Assembly (NCBI RefSeq): GCF_003111645.1
Contig: NZ_CP022187.1
Span: forward strand, 2,728,001-2,792,000
Length of the DNA stretch: 64,000 nt
From: Parazoarcus communis
Lineage (GTDB): Bacteria; Pseudomonadota; Gammaproteobacteria; Burkholderiales; Rhodocyclaceae
Direction: 5' to 3'
The notes under the pieces were generated by a model, which had not been told where the DNA came from, did no database searches, and saw only the letters and a list, made by a program, of their open reading frames with translations. The position numbers and the translations under genes were made by a program. Positions within the stretch are counted from its first letter, which is position 1; every line of letters begins with the position of its first letter. Positions 17,615 to 27,165 of the stretch are shown piece by piece.

Positions 17615-19684
17615 TCAGGCCCGCAGCAGGCCTTCGCGTCCGCCCACCCAGCGCGTGAGCAGGCGCTCGGCGAGCTTCGGTTCGCGTGCCAGCATGCGTT
17701 CGGCCAGCGCACGTGCCGGCTCGATCAGGTCGTCGTCCTCTTCGAGACTGGCGAAGCGCAACAGCGGCACGCCGCTCTGGCGCGCGCCGACGAACTCGCC
17801 CGGGCCGCGAATGTGCAAGTCCTCACTGGCGATCGCGAAGCCGTCCGTCTGCTCGTAGATCACCTTCAGCCGTGCCCGCGCGGTTTCAGACAGCGGCTGG
17901 GCGTAGATCAGGATACATACCGACTCCGCCGTCCCGCGCCCGACGCGGCCGCGCAACTGGTGCAACTGCGCAAGGCCGAAACGCTCCGCATGCTCGATCA
18001 CCATCAGGCTGGCATTGGGCACGTCGACACCAACCTCGATCACCGTGGTCGCCACCAGCACCTGCAGATCGCCGGCGGCAAAGGCGGCCATCGTGGCCGC
18101 CTTCTCGTCGGCTTTCAGACGCCCGTGAATTAGACCGACATTCAGTTCGGGCAGGTCGGCGGACAGCATCTCGAAGGTATCCACCGCGGTCTGCAACTGC
18201 AGCGCCTCGGACTCCTCGATCAGCGGGCACACCCAGTAGGCCTGACGCCCCCCGAGGCAAGCATCGCGGACACGGCCCACCACTTCGTCACGCCTGCCGT
18301 CGGAGACCAGACGCGTGCGTATCGGCGTGCGCCCCGGCGGCAGTTCATCGAGCACCGAGACATCGAGATCGGCATAGTGGGTCATCGCCAACGTGCGCGG
18401 GATCGGCGTGGCGGACATCATCAGCATGTGCGGACGCTGCCCGGCCTGCCCCTTCTCGCGCAAGGCCAGACGCTGGCGCACACCAAAGCGATGCTGTTCG
18501 TCTACAACGGCCAGCGCCAGCTTGGGCATTGCCACCGGGTCTTCGATCAAAGCATGGGTGCCGACTGCGAGCAGCAGCTCGCCGCCGTGCAGACGCGCAA
18601 GCTCCGCCTCGCGCTCGCGCTTCTTGCGACTGCCCGACAACCAGGCCACTTCGATGCCCAGCGGCGCCAGCCAGTCGTGCAGTTTGCGGTAGTGCTGCTC
18701 GGCAAGGATCTCGGTGGGCGCCATCAGCGCGGCCTGCCAGCCGTTTTCGGCTGCCTGCAGCATCGCCAGCGCGGCAACGACCGTCTTCCCGCTGCCGACG
18801 TCGCCCTGCAGCAGCCGCTGCATCGGGTGCGCTGCGGCAAGATCGGCGGAGATCTCGGCAACCGCACGCTGCTGCGCACCGGTCAGGCTGAATGCGAGCT
18901 GGCTGAGCAAGGCCTGCGTCAGCTGCCGGCGTGGCGGCAGACTTGCGGCGCCCAGCGCCCGGCGTGCGTTATAGGCCCGCCGCAGCGACAACTGCTGAAC
19001 CAGCAACTCCTCGAACTTGATCCGCCGCCAGGCCGGGTGCTCCCGGTTTTCCAGTGCGGCGGGGTCGGCATCGGGCGCGGGGTGATGCAGGGCACGCACC
19101 GCCTCTGCAAAGCCCGGCAAACCGAGGCGGCTGCAAACCGCCGGTGGAATCGGATCGTCCAGCGCAACGGTGCGGAGCGCCAGGTCGATCAGCTTGCGCA
19201 GTGTCGCCTGCCCGACGCCGGCAGTGGTCGGATAGACCGGCGTCAGCGCATCCGGCAGCGCCTCGCCCGGCTCCACCGGACGCAGACGCGGATGCACCAT
19301 CTCGTCGCCAAAGAAGCCGCCGCGCACTTCTCCGAACAGGCGCACGCTGCGCCCGACGGACAGCTGCTTCTGCTGCGAAGGGTAAAAGTTGAGCCAGCGC
19401 GCCACCAGCGTCCCGGACGCGTCGCGCACGCGGGCAACCAGTTGCCGGCGCGGACGGAGCGTGACTTCGCAGGAGACGACCTCGCCCTCGATCTGGGCCG
19501 GGAAGCCGTGACGTGCGTCGGCAATGGGTGTCAGCCGGGTCTCGTCTTCATAACGCAAGGGCAGATGCAGGATGAGATCTTCCTGCCGATAGAGATCGAG
19601 CCTTGCCAACCGCCCCGCCAACTGCCCGCCAACGCCCGGCCAACCCTGCGCGGGAGAGCGCCCGCCCGGTTCTCGCGAACCCAC
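17615..19684 (-). CDS. recG: ATP-dependent DNA helicase RecG
   Basis: Branch-migrating helicase that reverses stalled forks and processes Holliday junctions. The 689-aa product has an N-terminal wedge/OB domain ([18 protein letters not shown] near 40), Walker A GDVGSGKT near 295, the DEQH box [13 protein letters not shown] near 392, [13 protein letters not shown], and the C-terminal [12 protein letters not shown]. The start is a GTG without an obvious Shine-Dalgarno sequence, 15 nt after ridA, so translation may rely on coupling. Confidence 0.96.
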   Translation of the reverse strand: MGSREPGGRSPAQGWPGVGGQLAGRLARLDLYRQEDLILHLPLRYEDETRLTPIADARHGFPAQIEGEVVSCEVTLRPRRQLVARVRDASGTLVARWLNFYPSQQKQLSVGRSVRLFGEVRGGFFGDEMVHPRLRPVEPGEALPDALTPVYPTTAGVGQATLRKLIDLALRTVALDDPIPPAVCSRLGLPGFAEAVRALHHPAPDADPAALENREHPAWRRIKFEELLVQQLSLRRAYNARRALGAASLPPRRQLTQALLSQLAFSLTGAQQRAVAEISADLAAAHPMQRLLQGDVGSGKTVVAALAMLQAAENGWQAALMAPTEILAEQHYRKLHDWLAPLGIEVAWLSGSRKKREREAELARLHGGELLLAVGTHALIEDPVAMPKLALAVVDEQHRFGVRQRLALREKGQAGQRPHMLMMSATPIPRTLAMTHYADLDVSVLDELPPGRTPIRTRLVSDGRRDEVVGRVRDACLGGRQAYWVCPLIEESEALQLQTAVDTFEMLSADLPELNVGLIHGRLKADEKAATMAAFAAGDLQVLVATTVIEVGVDVPNASLMVIEHAERFGLAQLHQLRGRVGRGTAESVCILIYAQPLSETARARLKVIYEQTDGFAIASEDLHIRGPGEFVGARQSGVPLLRFASLEEDDDLIEPARALAERMLAREPKLAERLLTRWVGGREGLLRA

Positions 19685-19699
19685 GTGCGCTGCTGTCGC

Positions 19700-20080
19700 T
19701 CAGCCCAGCACGAGGATGGCGTCGGCCTCGACCACCGCACCGCGCGGCAATTCCTTGACGCCGACGGCTGCGCGCGCCGGATAGGGCTCGGCAAAGTAGC
19801 GCGACATGACTTCGTTTACGGTGGCGAAGTTGGACAGGTCGGTCAGATAGATCGTGAGCTTGACCGCGTCGGCGAGCGAACCGCCCGCAGCCTCGGCAAC
19901 CGCCTTGAGGTTCTCGAACACACGCACGGTTTGAGCCTCGAAGCCCTCGACCATCTGCATCGTCGTCGGGTCCAGCCCGATCTGACCGGAGCAGTAAACG
20001 GTGCTGCCGGTCTTGACCGCTTGCGAGTAGGTACCGATGGCAGCGGGTGCGCTGGGCGTGGAAACGATGGAACGGCTCAT
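19700..20080 (-). CDS. ridA: RidA-family enamine/imine deaminase
   Basis: Small trimeric enzyme that hydrolyses reactive enamine/imine intermediates released by PLP enzymes. The 126-aa length and the signatures [39 protein letters not shown], and the C-terminal [21 protein letters not shown] (Arg and Glu of the active site) match the YjgF/RidA family. It lies immediately upstream of recG on the same strand. In some proteobacteria RidA instead follows spoT. Confidence 0.93.
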   Translation of the reverse strand: MSRSIVSTPSAPAAIGTYSQAVKTGSTVYCSGQIGLDPTTMQMVEGFEAQTVRVFENLKAVAEAAGGSLADAVKLTIYLTDLSNFATVNEVMSRYFAEPYPARAAVGVKELPRGAVVEADAILVLG

Positions 20081-20229
20081 GACTGAATCCCTGAAAAGAT
20101 GAGTGTAGGCGGATTCTAACCTGTGCAGAGCAGGTGAAGCCCCGGTTCGGCGTGGGCGCTGGCGGCAGCGGGCATCGCAACGCGAAGCCCGCGCTCACGC
20201 GACGGCCAGTGCCTGGGTCTTAACGGTGA

Positions 20230-20253
20230 CAGCGCCCCCGAGGGTGGGCGCTG
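20230..20253 (-). terminator. hairpin downstream of fliW
   Basis: CAGCGCCC (20230-20237) and GGGCGCTG (20246-20253) pair over eight nt with an 8-nt loop, 16 nt after the fliW stop. A second, weaker stem, GCGGGC/GCCCGC, lies at 20168-20192. Neither has a U-tract, so they may act as RNA 3'-end stabilisers rather than true terminators. Confidence 0.4.
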
Positions 20254-20268
20254 CCTGCCGTTCGACAC

Positions 20269-20703
20269 TTACGCCTGTGCGCGCAGCAGAATATCGCAAC
20301 CCAGCTTGTTGATGACCTTCTGCATGCCGCGGCGCGCGCCGACGTTGATCACCAGCGGCGCCATGAAGTTTGCACGCAAGCCGGCCGTCGCGGGGTCGTC
20401 CCCATCCTTGCGCACGATGATGGCAACAAGGGCGTCCTCCGGCCGGTCGAGCTTCAGGATGGCCAGTTCTTCGTCAGACAGGGGGAATTCGTAATTGATA
20501 CCGAACTGCTCCGGCCCGGTCAGGGAAAACGCCACTTCGGGGTCGTCCGCACTTTGCAGCATGAACACGGTTGCCTCGGCGCCCTCCTCATGCACGAGCA
20601 CGAAACGGTGACACCCCTCGAAGCCGGGCAAACCCTGCGGAAACTCGATCAGTTTGTCGTCGGATACTTCAAACACGCCCAACACCGGGCTCTCGATCTT
20701 CAT
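20269..20703 (-). CDS. fliW: flagellar assembly factor FliW
   Basis: FliW binds flagellin and, in characterised bacteria, antagonises the RNA-binding protein CsrA. The start at 20703 is set by GGGAGGAG just upstream; 144 aa begin MKIESPVLGVFEVSDD. Family signatures are IEFPQGLPGFEGCHRFVLV, DDPEVAFSLTGPEQFGINYEF and NFMAPLVINVGARRGMQ. No flagellar or csrA gene is nearby. It follows the SPOR-domain gene by 59 nt on the same strand, so it is an orphan copy relative to a flagellar cluster presumably elsewhere. Confidence 0.93.
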   Translation of the reverse strand: MKIESPVLGVFEVSDDKLIEFPQGLPGFEGCHRFVLVHEEGAEATVFMLQSADDPEVAFSLTGPEQFGINYEFPLSDEELAILKLDRPEDALVAIIVRKDGDDPATAGLRANFMAPLVINVGARRGMQKVINKLGCDILLRAQA

Positions 20704-20762
20704 GTGTCTCTCCTCCCTTGTTTCGATATATTTGCCGGCCGCAATCAGCGCTGTTGCCGGCT

Positions 20763-21326
20763 TCACTTGCTCTTGCGCGGGGGCACCACGATGCCGCTTG
20801 CCAGCCCCTCACGTTTCAGCCGCGCGCGCGCCGCTTCCGCAGCCGCCTTGTCGGGAAACGGTCCGACCACGACCCGGCCCTCGACGTGCGCTGGCAGCCC
20901 TCTTGCCGCCACATCGGCGCGGAGTCCGTCAGCATTGTCCATGGAGCCGAAGACGCCCAGTTGCACCAGGTAGCCATTTGCCAGCGGAACGGATGCCTTC
21001 TTCTCGGCAGGTGGCGGCGCTGACGCTGCCTCGACCTGCGTCAGCGGCAATGGCTCGCCTTCCGGCTTGACGTCGGCGGCTGCGGGATCTGCCGCTCCGG
21101 CGTCCGGCACGACGGCTGTGTTTTCGACCGGCGCGTCAGGCTCGATGGCCTGCGCGACCGGCGGAGGCTGCACCGCCATCGTGGGCGGGGCGGACTCAGG
21201 CGTGCGACCATCCTCGAACATCAGCACGACAAGCAGCAGCGCCACAGCGACCCCGCTCGCCAGCCCGGCGCGCTTCAATGCACGGTTACGCTGCACGCGG
21301 ATCTGATCTGCAGTCATTGTGCTCAT
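20763..21326 (-). CDS. SPOR-domain inner-membrane protein
   Basis: The 187-aa protein has a short basic cytoplasmic N-terminus, one membrane segment (about residues 22-37, GLASGVAVALLLVVLMF), a long Pro/Ala/Glu-rich periplasmic linker (40-112), and a C-terminal SPOR domain (NGYLVQLGVFGSMDNADGLRADV ... RVVVGPFPDKAAAEAARARL). SPOR domains bind denuded septal glycans, so a role at the division site is likely. The start overlaps the DUF2802 stop by 4 nt. Confidence 0.85.
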   Translation of the reverse strand: MSTMTADQIRVQRNRALKRAGLASGVAVALLLVVLMFEDGRTPESAPPTMAVQPPPVAQAIEPDAPVENTAVVPDAGAADPAAADVKPEGEPLPLTQVEAASAPPPAEKKASVPLANGYLVQLGVFGSMDNADGLRADVAARGLPAHVEGRVVVGPFPDKAAAEAARARLKREGLASGIVVPPRKSK

Positions 21327-21913
21327 GCGCCCCCCTCAGGCTCACCGCGCGCAGCCAGCGACACGACCAGTTCCGCCTCCGCCCGGGTGATGCCGCAGCG
21401 CGCAGCCACCTCCTCCACCGACAAGCCCCGGCGCGCCAGCACCAGCGCCTCGCTGTACTCCGGCGAGGCATTCTGGCCGGAGCTGTCTTCCAGGGAGCTT
21501 GAATCCGCCGGCGGCGCATCAACGAGGCGCTGCACGGTTTCGTGCAGCGCGCCGATCTCGCCCTGCTGCACGTCAAGCGCCGCACGCAAGGCGCCAACTT
21601 CGCGCCGCAGGCGCTGCAACTCAAGTTCCAGCGCAAAGGTATCGGGCCGCTCTGCGGCGGGCGCCTCGGGGGCCGGCGGCGCTGCAGGCGCAGCAGGCGC
21701 CACGACGTCTGACGGCAAGGGTGCGTAGTTGAAATCCGCATCGTCGTCGTCCGCATCTTCTGCAGCCATCGAATCGGCCTTCAAGGCAGCGGCCGCCGGC
21801 GGCGACGCAGCTTCGGCGCGGCCGCGTCCGGCAACCAGGGCGCGCAGCAGTTGCCAGGCGCCGTAGATCAGCAGTGCGGCAATCAGCGCCCAGACGAGTT
21901 GGCGAAATCCCAT
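21323..21913 (-). CDS. DUF2802-domain membrane-anchored protein
   Basis: The 196-aa product has one N-terminal membrane segment (LVWALIAALLIYGAWQLL), a low-complexity Ala/Pro/Asp linker, a coiled-coil stretch (FALELELQRLRREVGALRAALD) and a C-terminal helix-turn-helix-like block (SEALVLARRGLSVEEVAARCGITRAEAELVVSL) typical of DUF2802. In other proteobacteria DUF2802 genes often lie close to flagellar or chemotaxis genes, which fits fliW two genes away. Function unknown. Divergent from the ydcF-like gene. Confidence 0.75.
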   Translation of the reverse strand: MGFRQLVWALIAALLIYGAWQLLRALVAGRGRAEAASPPAAAALKADSMAAEDADDDDADFNYAPLPSDVVAPAAPAAPPAPEAPAAERPDTFALELELQRLRREVGALRAALDVQQGEIGALHETVQRLVDAPPADSSSLEDSSGQNASPEYSEALVLARRGLSVEEVAARCGITRAEAELVVSLAARGEPEGGA

Positions 21914-22049
21914 GATGATTCAGGGAAACAGGAGAACGGAGACAGGAAGGACGGAGACCGCCAGCCGGCACTGCATGGGCATGAGCTTGAAACCGCGGGA
22001 ATGGAATTGCCCTGATAATACTGGGCACGACACCAGAGGACAAACCCGA

Positions 22050-22835
22050 ATGGATTTCGACACCGCGATTGCCCTGTTCTGGCTCAAGAAGCTGATCTCG
22101 GTACTGATTCTGCCCCCGCTGATGCCCTTTGCACTGATCCTGATCGGGCTGCTGATGGGCCGCCGGCGACCGCGCAGCGGACGAATGCTGGTATGGACAG
22201 GACTGGTCAGCGGTCTGTTGCTGATCACGCCGGCGCCGGTCGGCCTGCTGCTTGAACCACTCGAGCCGCGGCAGCCCCTGTCGCTGTCAGCAGCCACCGA
22301 CGCCCAGGCGATCGTCATTCTGGGTGGCGGGCGCATGAGCAATGCACCGGAATACGGTGGTGACACCGTCAATCGCATTACCCTCGAACGTCTGCGTTAC
22401 GGCGCCAGGCTTTCACGTCAGACCGGTTTGCCGATTCTGGTGAGCGGGGGCGCACCGAGCGGTGAGATTCCCGAAGCGATCCTGATGAAAAGCAGCCTCG
22501 AGGAGGACTTCGACGTTCGGGTCCGGTGGACCGAACCCTCCTCGCTCGACACCCGGCAGAATGCCCGTTACTCGGCCGGGCAGCTCAAGGCTTCCGGCGT
22601 AACTCGCATCGTGCTGGTCACTCACGCCGCGCACATGCGCCGTGCGCGCGCCGAATTCGAAGCGGCCGGGATGCAGGTCAGCATTGCTCCGACGGCATGG
22701 CTGGGACCACGCCCCATCGGCAAGCCTGTCGACGACGAAGTCCTGCCGAACCTGCCCAGTGCCGGCTCGGCTTACGCGGCCTGGTTTGCAGTGCACGAGT
22801 GGGTGGGACTGCTGGCCTATCGCCTGTCACGCTGA
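22050..22835 (+). CDS. YdcF/ElyC-type membrane protein (DUF218)
   Basis: The 261-aa product has two N-terminal membrane helices (residues 12-37 and 48-64) followed by a periplasmic DUF218 domain. That domain starts AIVILGGGRMSN and carries the family blocks GDTVNRITLERLRYGARL, LPILVSGG, SLDTRQNARYSAG and IVLVTHAAHMRRA. ElyC members affect lipid-carrier or envelope homeostasis. The ATG at 22050 is preferred because AGAGGA lies about 11 nt upstream and the first helix follows directly; longer in-frame starts overlap the divergent gene's leader. Confidence 0.87.
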   Translation: MDFDTAIALFWLKKLISVLILPPLMPFALILIGLLMGRRRPRSGRMLVWTGLVSGLLLITPAPVGLLLEPLEPRQPLSLSAATDAQAIVILGGGRMSNAPEYGGDTVNRITLERLRYGARLSRQTGLPILVSGGAPSGEIPEAILMKSSLEEDFDVRVRWTEPSSLDTRQNARYSAGQLKASGVTRIVLVTHAAHMRRARAEFEAAGMQVSIAPTAWLGPRPIGKPVDDEVLPNLPSAGSAYAAWFAVHEWVGLLAYRLSR

Positions 22836-22892
22836 AACACCGCCGGCGGGGGCGGCGGGTCCGCTGGCTGCAGCCGTCCCTGCCAGGGGCGC

Positions 22893-23693
22893 TCAGGCGC
22901 CCTTGAACACCGGCTTGCGCTTTTCGAGGAAAGCCGTCACACCCTCGGCAAAGTCATCACTGCCACCACACCGACCGAAGGCCAGCGCCTCACTGTGCAA
23001 CTGGGACTCGAGCTGGCTGTCGTGGGACATCGCAAGCAGGCGCTTGATCTCGCCATAGGTCTGCAGCGGGCCTGACCTGAGACGCGCGCACAGCTTGGCG
23101 GTTTCCGCATCGAGGAGGTCGGCAGGCACGCTGCGCGTCACCAGGCCAAGGCGGAGCGCCTCGGCGGCGTCGAAGCGCTCCCCCAGCAACAGCAGTTCGG
23201 CCGCCTTCCTCCTGCCGACGATACGCGGCAGGAAGTACGACGCGCCGCCGTCGCCGGACAAGCCGATCGCAGCATAGGCGGTGGTAAACACCGCGCTGTC
23301 CGCACTCACGACGAGGTCGCATCCCATCATCAGGGTCAGGCCAAAGCCAGCGCAGGCGCCACGTACCTTGGCAACCACCGGCTGGTCGAGTCCTTGCAGC
23401 ACCTCTACCGTGGGGTTGATGTACTGCTCGATCATGGCCCGGAACGTGGCGCGCCGCGCTTCCGGAGAGAGGTGCAGGTGGCTGGCGAAATCCTTCAGGT
23501 CGCCGCCTGCCATGAAGTGGTCGCCCGCACCCGTAATCACGACAACGGCAACATCCTTGCGTCCTGCCAGATCATGGGCTGCGGCCGCCAGATCCTGCAT
23601 CATTTCCACCGACAACGCATTCAGTGCTGCAGGACGGTTAAGGGTCAGGGTAGCGACGCCATCGGCGACGTCGAGCAATACGGTTCCGGCCAT
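22893..23693 (-). CDS. crotonase-family enoyl-CoA hydratase/isomerase (isomerase-like active site)
   Basis: A 266-aa crotonase: NRPAALNALSVEMM near residue 18, the oxyanion-hole blocks FMAGGDLKDF and VRGACAGFGLTLMMGCDLVV, and GLSGDGGASYFLPRIVGRRKA. The two Glu residues needed for hydration are absent: the first position reads GFGLTL instead of GGCEL and the second reads AAIGLSGDGG instead of PEVxLG. An Asp is present in GDGG. That pattern resembles enoyl-CoA isomerase or PaaG-type members. The start at 23693 follows GAGGAAG. Monocistronic between two terminator-like regions. Confidence 0.88.
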   Translation of the reverse strand: MAGTVLLDVADGVATLTLNRPAALNALSVEMMQDLAAAAHDLAGRKDVAVVVITGAGDHFMAGGDLKDFASHLHLSPEARRATFRAMIEQYINPTVEVLQGLDQPVVAKVRGACAGFGLTLMMGCDLVVSADSAVFTTAYAAIGLSGDGGASYFLPRIVGRRKAAELLLLGERFDAAEALRLGLVTRSVPADLLDAETAKLCARLRSGPLQTYGEIKRLLAMSHDSQLESQLHSEALAFGRCGGSDDFAEGVTAFLEKRKPVFKGA

Positions 23694-23773
23694 GCTGTCT
23701 TCCTCTTGTATTTCGGGCAACCATTCTGCACCGTATGTTGGAACCGACAGGTTAGCGCGGAATGCCGGAATAG

Positions 23774-23812
23774 AAAAACCCCCGCGTCCGGACCTGGCCG
23801 AAGACGGGGGCT
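23774..23812 (-). terminator. rho-independent terminator of the nqr operon
   Basis: On the minus strand CCCCCGTC pairs with GACGCGGGGG (with a bulge) and is followed by TTTTT, about 45 nt after the nqrF stop. It closes the nqrABCDEF transcript and separates it from the crotonase gene. Confidence 0.85.
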
Positions 23813-23856
23813 CTGCAGATGCGCCGGGCCACTGCGGGCCCGGATACGCGCAGCGA

Positions 23857-25080
23857 TCAGCCGCCGAAATCATCGAGCATGATGTTCTCGCGCTCGACAC
23901 CGAGATCGAGCAGGGTCTTGATCACCGCTGCGTTCATCATCGGAGGTCCGCACATGTAGAACTCGCAATCCTCAGGCGCCGGATGATCCTTGAGGTAGTT
24001 CTCGAACAACACGTTGTGAATGAAGCCGGTGTATCCGGTCCAGTTGTCTTCCGGCAAGGGATCGGACAGCGCCAGATGCCACGTGAAGTTGGGGTTGTCT
24101 TCCGCGAGCTTGTCGAATTCTTCAACGTAGAACGCCTCGCGCATCGAACGCGCGCCGTACCAGAAACTGATCTTGCGCTGGCTCGACAGCCGCTTGAGCT
24201 GGTCGAAGATGTGCGAGCGCATCGGCGCCATGCCTGCGCCACCACCCACGAACACCATCTCGTTGTCCGTTTCACGCGCAAAGAACTCGCCAAACGGGCC
24301 GTAAACGGTGACCTTGTCGCCCTCCTTGAGGTTGAACACCCAGGACGACATCTTGCCCGGCGGAATATCGTCGCGCCCCGGCGGAGGCGACGCAACACGG
24401 ATGTTGAACTTCACCACGCCCTTCTCTTCCGGGTAGTTCGCCATCGAGTAGGCACGGATCACGGTCTCGTCGACCTTTGACACGAAGCGCCACATGTTGA
24501 ACTTGTCCCAGTCACCGCGGTACTCGGGCTGGATGTCGAAGTCGGCGTACTTCACCACGTGGGGCGGGCACTCGAGCTGAACATAACCGCCGGCACGAAA
24601 CTCGACGTTCTCGCCTTCGGGCAGACGCAGGGTGAGCTCCTTGATGAACGTGGCGACGTTGGGGTTGGACTCCACCGTGCATTCCCACTTCTTCACCCCG
24701 AACACTTCCTCGGGCACCTCAACCTTCATGTCCTGCTTGACCGGGGTCTGGCAAGACAGGCGCCAGCCTTCCTTGGCGTCGCGCTTGGTGAAGTGTGACT
24801 CCTCGGTCGGCAGCATCGAACCGCCGCCTTCCTTGACCACGCACTTGCACTGCGCACAGGTACCGCCTCCACCGCAGGCAGAAGGCAGAAACAGACCGCT
24901 TTCGGCCAAGGTCTGCAGCAATTTGCCACCGGCCGGCACGGTGATTTTCTTCTCGCCATTGACGTCGATGGTGACATCGCCGCTGGCAACCAGTTTGGAG
25001 CGGGCAAAGATGATGAACATGGCCAGCGCAAGCACGATGCCAGTGAACATGCCGATGCCGAGGATGATTTCGGTATTCAT
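23857..25080 (-). CDS. nqrF: Na+-translocating NADH:quinone reductase subunit F
   Basis: NADH-oxidising subunit. The 407-aa product has an N-terminal membrane helix ([21 protein letters not shown]), a 2Fe-2S domain with Cys in [12 protein letters not shown] (about 66-76) and LSCQTPV (about 110), an FAD domain with [11 protein letters not shown], and an NADH-binding domain with [13 protein letters not shown] and the C-terminal [13 protein letters not shown]. It is the last nqr gene, 15 nt after nqrE. No nqrM follows it; a terminator does. Confidence 0.97.
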   Translation of the reverse strand: MNTEIILGIGMFTGIVLALAMFIIFARSKLVASGDVTIDVNGEKKITVPAGGKLLQTLAESGLFLPSACGGGGTCAQCKCVVKEGGGSMLPTEESHFTKRDAKEGWRLSCQTPVKQDMKVEVPEEVFGVKKWECTVESNPNVATFIKELTLRLPEGENVEFRAGGYVQLECPPHVVKYADFDIQPEYRGDWDKFNMWRFVSKVDETVIRAYSMANYPEEKGVVKFNIRVASPPPGRDDIPPGKMSSWVFNLKEGDKVTVYGPFGEFFARETDNEMVFVGGGAGMAPMRSHIFDQLKRLSSQRKISFWYGARSMREAFYVEEFDKLAEDNPNFTWHLALSDPLPEDNWTGYTGFIHNVLFENYLKDHPAPEDCEFYMCGPPMMNAAVIKTLLDLGVERENIMLDDFGG

Positions 25081-25095
25081 GCGTTCATTCCGTCC

Positions 25096-25704
25096 TTAGA
25101 GCTGCACACCGGAGAAAGACATGAAGCCCAGCGACATCAATCCAATGGTGATGAAGGTGATACCCAGGCCCTGAAGACCCTCGGGCACATCGCTGTACTT
25201 CAGCTTTTCGCGGATGCCGGCGAGCAATGCGATGGCCAGCGCCCACGAGAAACCCGAACCGAGGCCATAGACCACGCTTTCGGGCAGGTTGTAGTCACGT
25301 TCGACCATGAACAGTGCGCCACCCATGATCGCGCAGTTGACGGTGATCAGCGGCAGGAACACGCCCAGGGCGTTGTAGAGGCTGGGCACGTACTTGTCGA
25401 GCAGCATTTCGATCACCTGCACGATCGCCGCGATGATGCCGATGAAGGACAGCAGGATCAGGAAGGACAGATCGACGTCTGGCAAGCCCGCCCAGGCAAG
25501 TGCTCCGTCACGCAGCAGATAGGTCAGAACCAGGTTGTTCGCCGGCACGGTGATCACCTGCACCACGATCACCGCAATACCAAGACCGATGGCGGTTTCG
25601 ACCTTCTTCGAGATGGCAATGAAGGTACACATGCCAAGGAAGAAGGACAGCGCCATGTTCTCGATGAACACCGCCCGCACGAAGAGGCTGATGTAATGCT
25701 CCAT
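25096..25704 (-). CDS. nqrE: Na+-translocating NADH:quinone reductase subunit E
   Basis: Six-helix membrane subunit, paralogue of NqrD with inverted topology; together they coordinate an intramembrane Fe-S centre. At 202 aa it has the normal length. It starts [24 protein letters not shown] and carries [18 protein letters not shown], where the conserved Cys sits; the matching Cys in the first half is in [10 protein letters not shown]. One nt separates it from nqrD. Confidence 0.96.
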   Translation of the reverse strand: MEHYISLFVRAVFIENMALSFFLGMCTFIAISKKVETAIGLGIAVIVVQVITVPANNLVLTYLLRDGALAWAGLPDVDLSFLILLSFIGIIAAIVQVIEMLLDKYVPSLYNALGVFLPLITVNCAIMGGALFMVERDYNLPESVVYGLGSGFSWALAIALLAGIREKLKYSDVPEGLQGLGITFITIGLMSLGFMSFSGVQL

Positions 25705-25705
25705 A

Positions 25706-26374
25706 TCAGTAAGCCTCCTTGTTGATCACTTGCGGCGCCATCTTGAACGCCGTCTCCTCGACCTGATCCTTCTTCCACGAACGCAGGGCCCAGATGAACA
25801 GTCCGATCAGGAAGAAGGCCGACGGCGGCAACAGCAGCAAGCCATTAGGCAGATACCAGCCACCATCCTTGATCAGGGGAAGAATCTCGATACCGAACAG
25901 CTTTCCGGCACCGAAGAGCTCCCGCACAATGCCGAGCGCGATCAGCATGGCGCTGTAACCGAGGCCATTGCCGATACCATCGAGAAAGGACATGAAGGGC
26001 GGGTTCTGCATGGCGAACGCTTCCGCACGGCCCATCACGATACAGTTGGTGATAATCAGACCGACGAACACCGACAGCTGCTTGGACAGACTGAAGGCGT
26101 AAGCCTTCAGGATCTGGTCCACCAGAATCACCAGCGAAGCGATGATCACCATCTGCACGATCATGCGAATCGAGCTCGGGATCTGGTTGCGGATCATCGA
26201 GATGAACAGGTTGGAGAAAGCGGTCACCAGCGTAAGCGCGATTGACATCACCAACGCCGTCTGCAAATTCGAAGTCACCGCGAGGGCCGAGCAGATCCCG
26301 AGGATCTGCAGCCCGATCGGGTTGTTGTTGAAGATCGGGTTAAGCAGGACTTCCTTGGCCGTATGCTTGGACAT
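25706..26374 (-). CDS. nqrD: Na+-translocating NADH:quinone reductase subunit D
   Basis: Six-helix membrane subunit partnering NqrE. The 222-aa product has [21 protein letters not shown] (first conserved Cys) and [24 protein letters not shown] (second conserved Cys near residue 113), followed by [17 protein letters not shown]. It lies 2 nt downstream of nqrC and 1 nt upstream of nqrE. Confidence 0.96.
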   Translation of the reverse strand: MSKHTAKEVLLNPIFNNNPIGLQILGICSALAVTSNLQTALVMSIALTLVTAFSNLFISMIRNQIPSSIRMIVQMVIIASLVILVDQILKAYAFSLSKQLSVFVGLIITNCIVMGRAEAFAMQNPPFMSFLDGIGNGLGYSAMLIALGIVRELFGAGKLFGIEILPLIKDGGWYLPNGLLLLPPSAFFLIGLFIWALRSWKKDQVEETAFKMAPQVINKEAY

Positions 26375-26376
26375 GT

Positions 26377-27165
26377 TCAGACCCCCTGGTTACGCAGCTT
26401 GGCAAGATAAGGACCGAAGCCCTGCTCGCCCAGCCAGAATTGAAGCAGACGATCAACGCCGTTGCTGGTCAGCGTGGCGCCAGCCAAGGCATCGACCTGA
26501 TGGTCGGCAGACGGACTGGCCGGATCAACACCGCCCTTGACGATCTGGATGATCGGCTTGCCAGCATCGTCAAACAGCGTTTTCCCCGGCCACAGTGCCT
26601 TCCAGTTCGGGTTATCGACCTCGCCTCCCAGGCCAGGCGTTTCGGCATGCTGATAGAAGCCGAAACCGACCACGGTGTTCAGATCGGCCTTCACCGCCAT
26701 GAAACCGTGCAGCGTCGACCACAGGCCGTATCCGCGCACTGGCAGAATCAGCGACTCGAGCTTGCCGTCCTGCTCCACCATATAAACGGTGGTGTAACGC
26801 TCGCGGCGCTTGATCAGTGCAATGTCTTCGTTACCAGGCAGTGCATCCGAGAGCTTTGGGTCTCGCGCAGCCTTCAGCGGGTCGAATATCGCAGGATTGA
26901 ACTCGGTGGAATACTCACCACTTTCGAGATCCACGACCTTCGCACTGACCCGGCTGGCAAAGAGTTCCTTGACCTCGCGCCCGGACAGATTCGGATCACC
27001 CAAACCGGCAATCGCCAGAATGCTCCGCTGCTTGTCGAGCAAGCGGTTTTCGATTTGCACCGGCTTCAGCGACACGGCCGCGCCCGCCACGAACACCGAA
27101 CTCACCAGACTTACCGCCAACGCCACGAACAGCGTGCGGCCTGTCGATTCTTTCTTACTGGACAT
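26377..27165 (-). CDS. nqrC: Na+-translocating NADH:quinone reductase subunit C
   Basis: Subunit carrying a covalent FMN on the periplasmic side. The 262-aa product has one N-terminal membrane helix ([20 protein letters not shown]) and the FMN-attachment motif [11 protein letters not shown] near residue 228, where the family uses the second Thr. Attachment needs the transferase ApbE, which is not encoded here. The start overlaps the nqrB end by 11 nt. Confidence 0.96.
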   Translation of the reverse strand: MSSKKESTGRTLFVALAVSLVSSVFVAGAAVSLKPVQIENRLLDKQRSILAIAGLGDPNLSGREVKELFASRVSAKVVDLESGEYSTEFNPAIFDPLKAARDPKLSDALPGNEDIALIKRRERYTTVYMVEQDGKLESLILPVRGYGLWSTLHGFMAVKADLNTVVGFGFYQHAETPGLGGEVDNPNWKALWPGKTLFDDAGKPIIQIVKGGVDPASPSADHQVDALAGATLTSNGVDRLLQFWLGEQGFGPYLAKLRNQGV

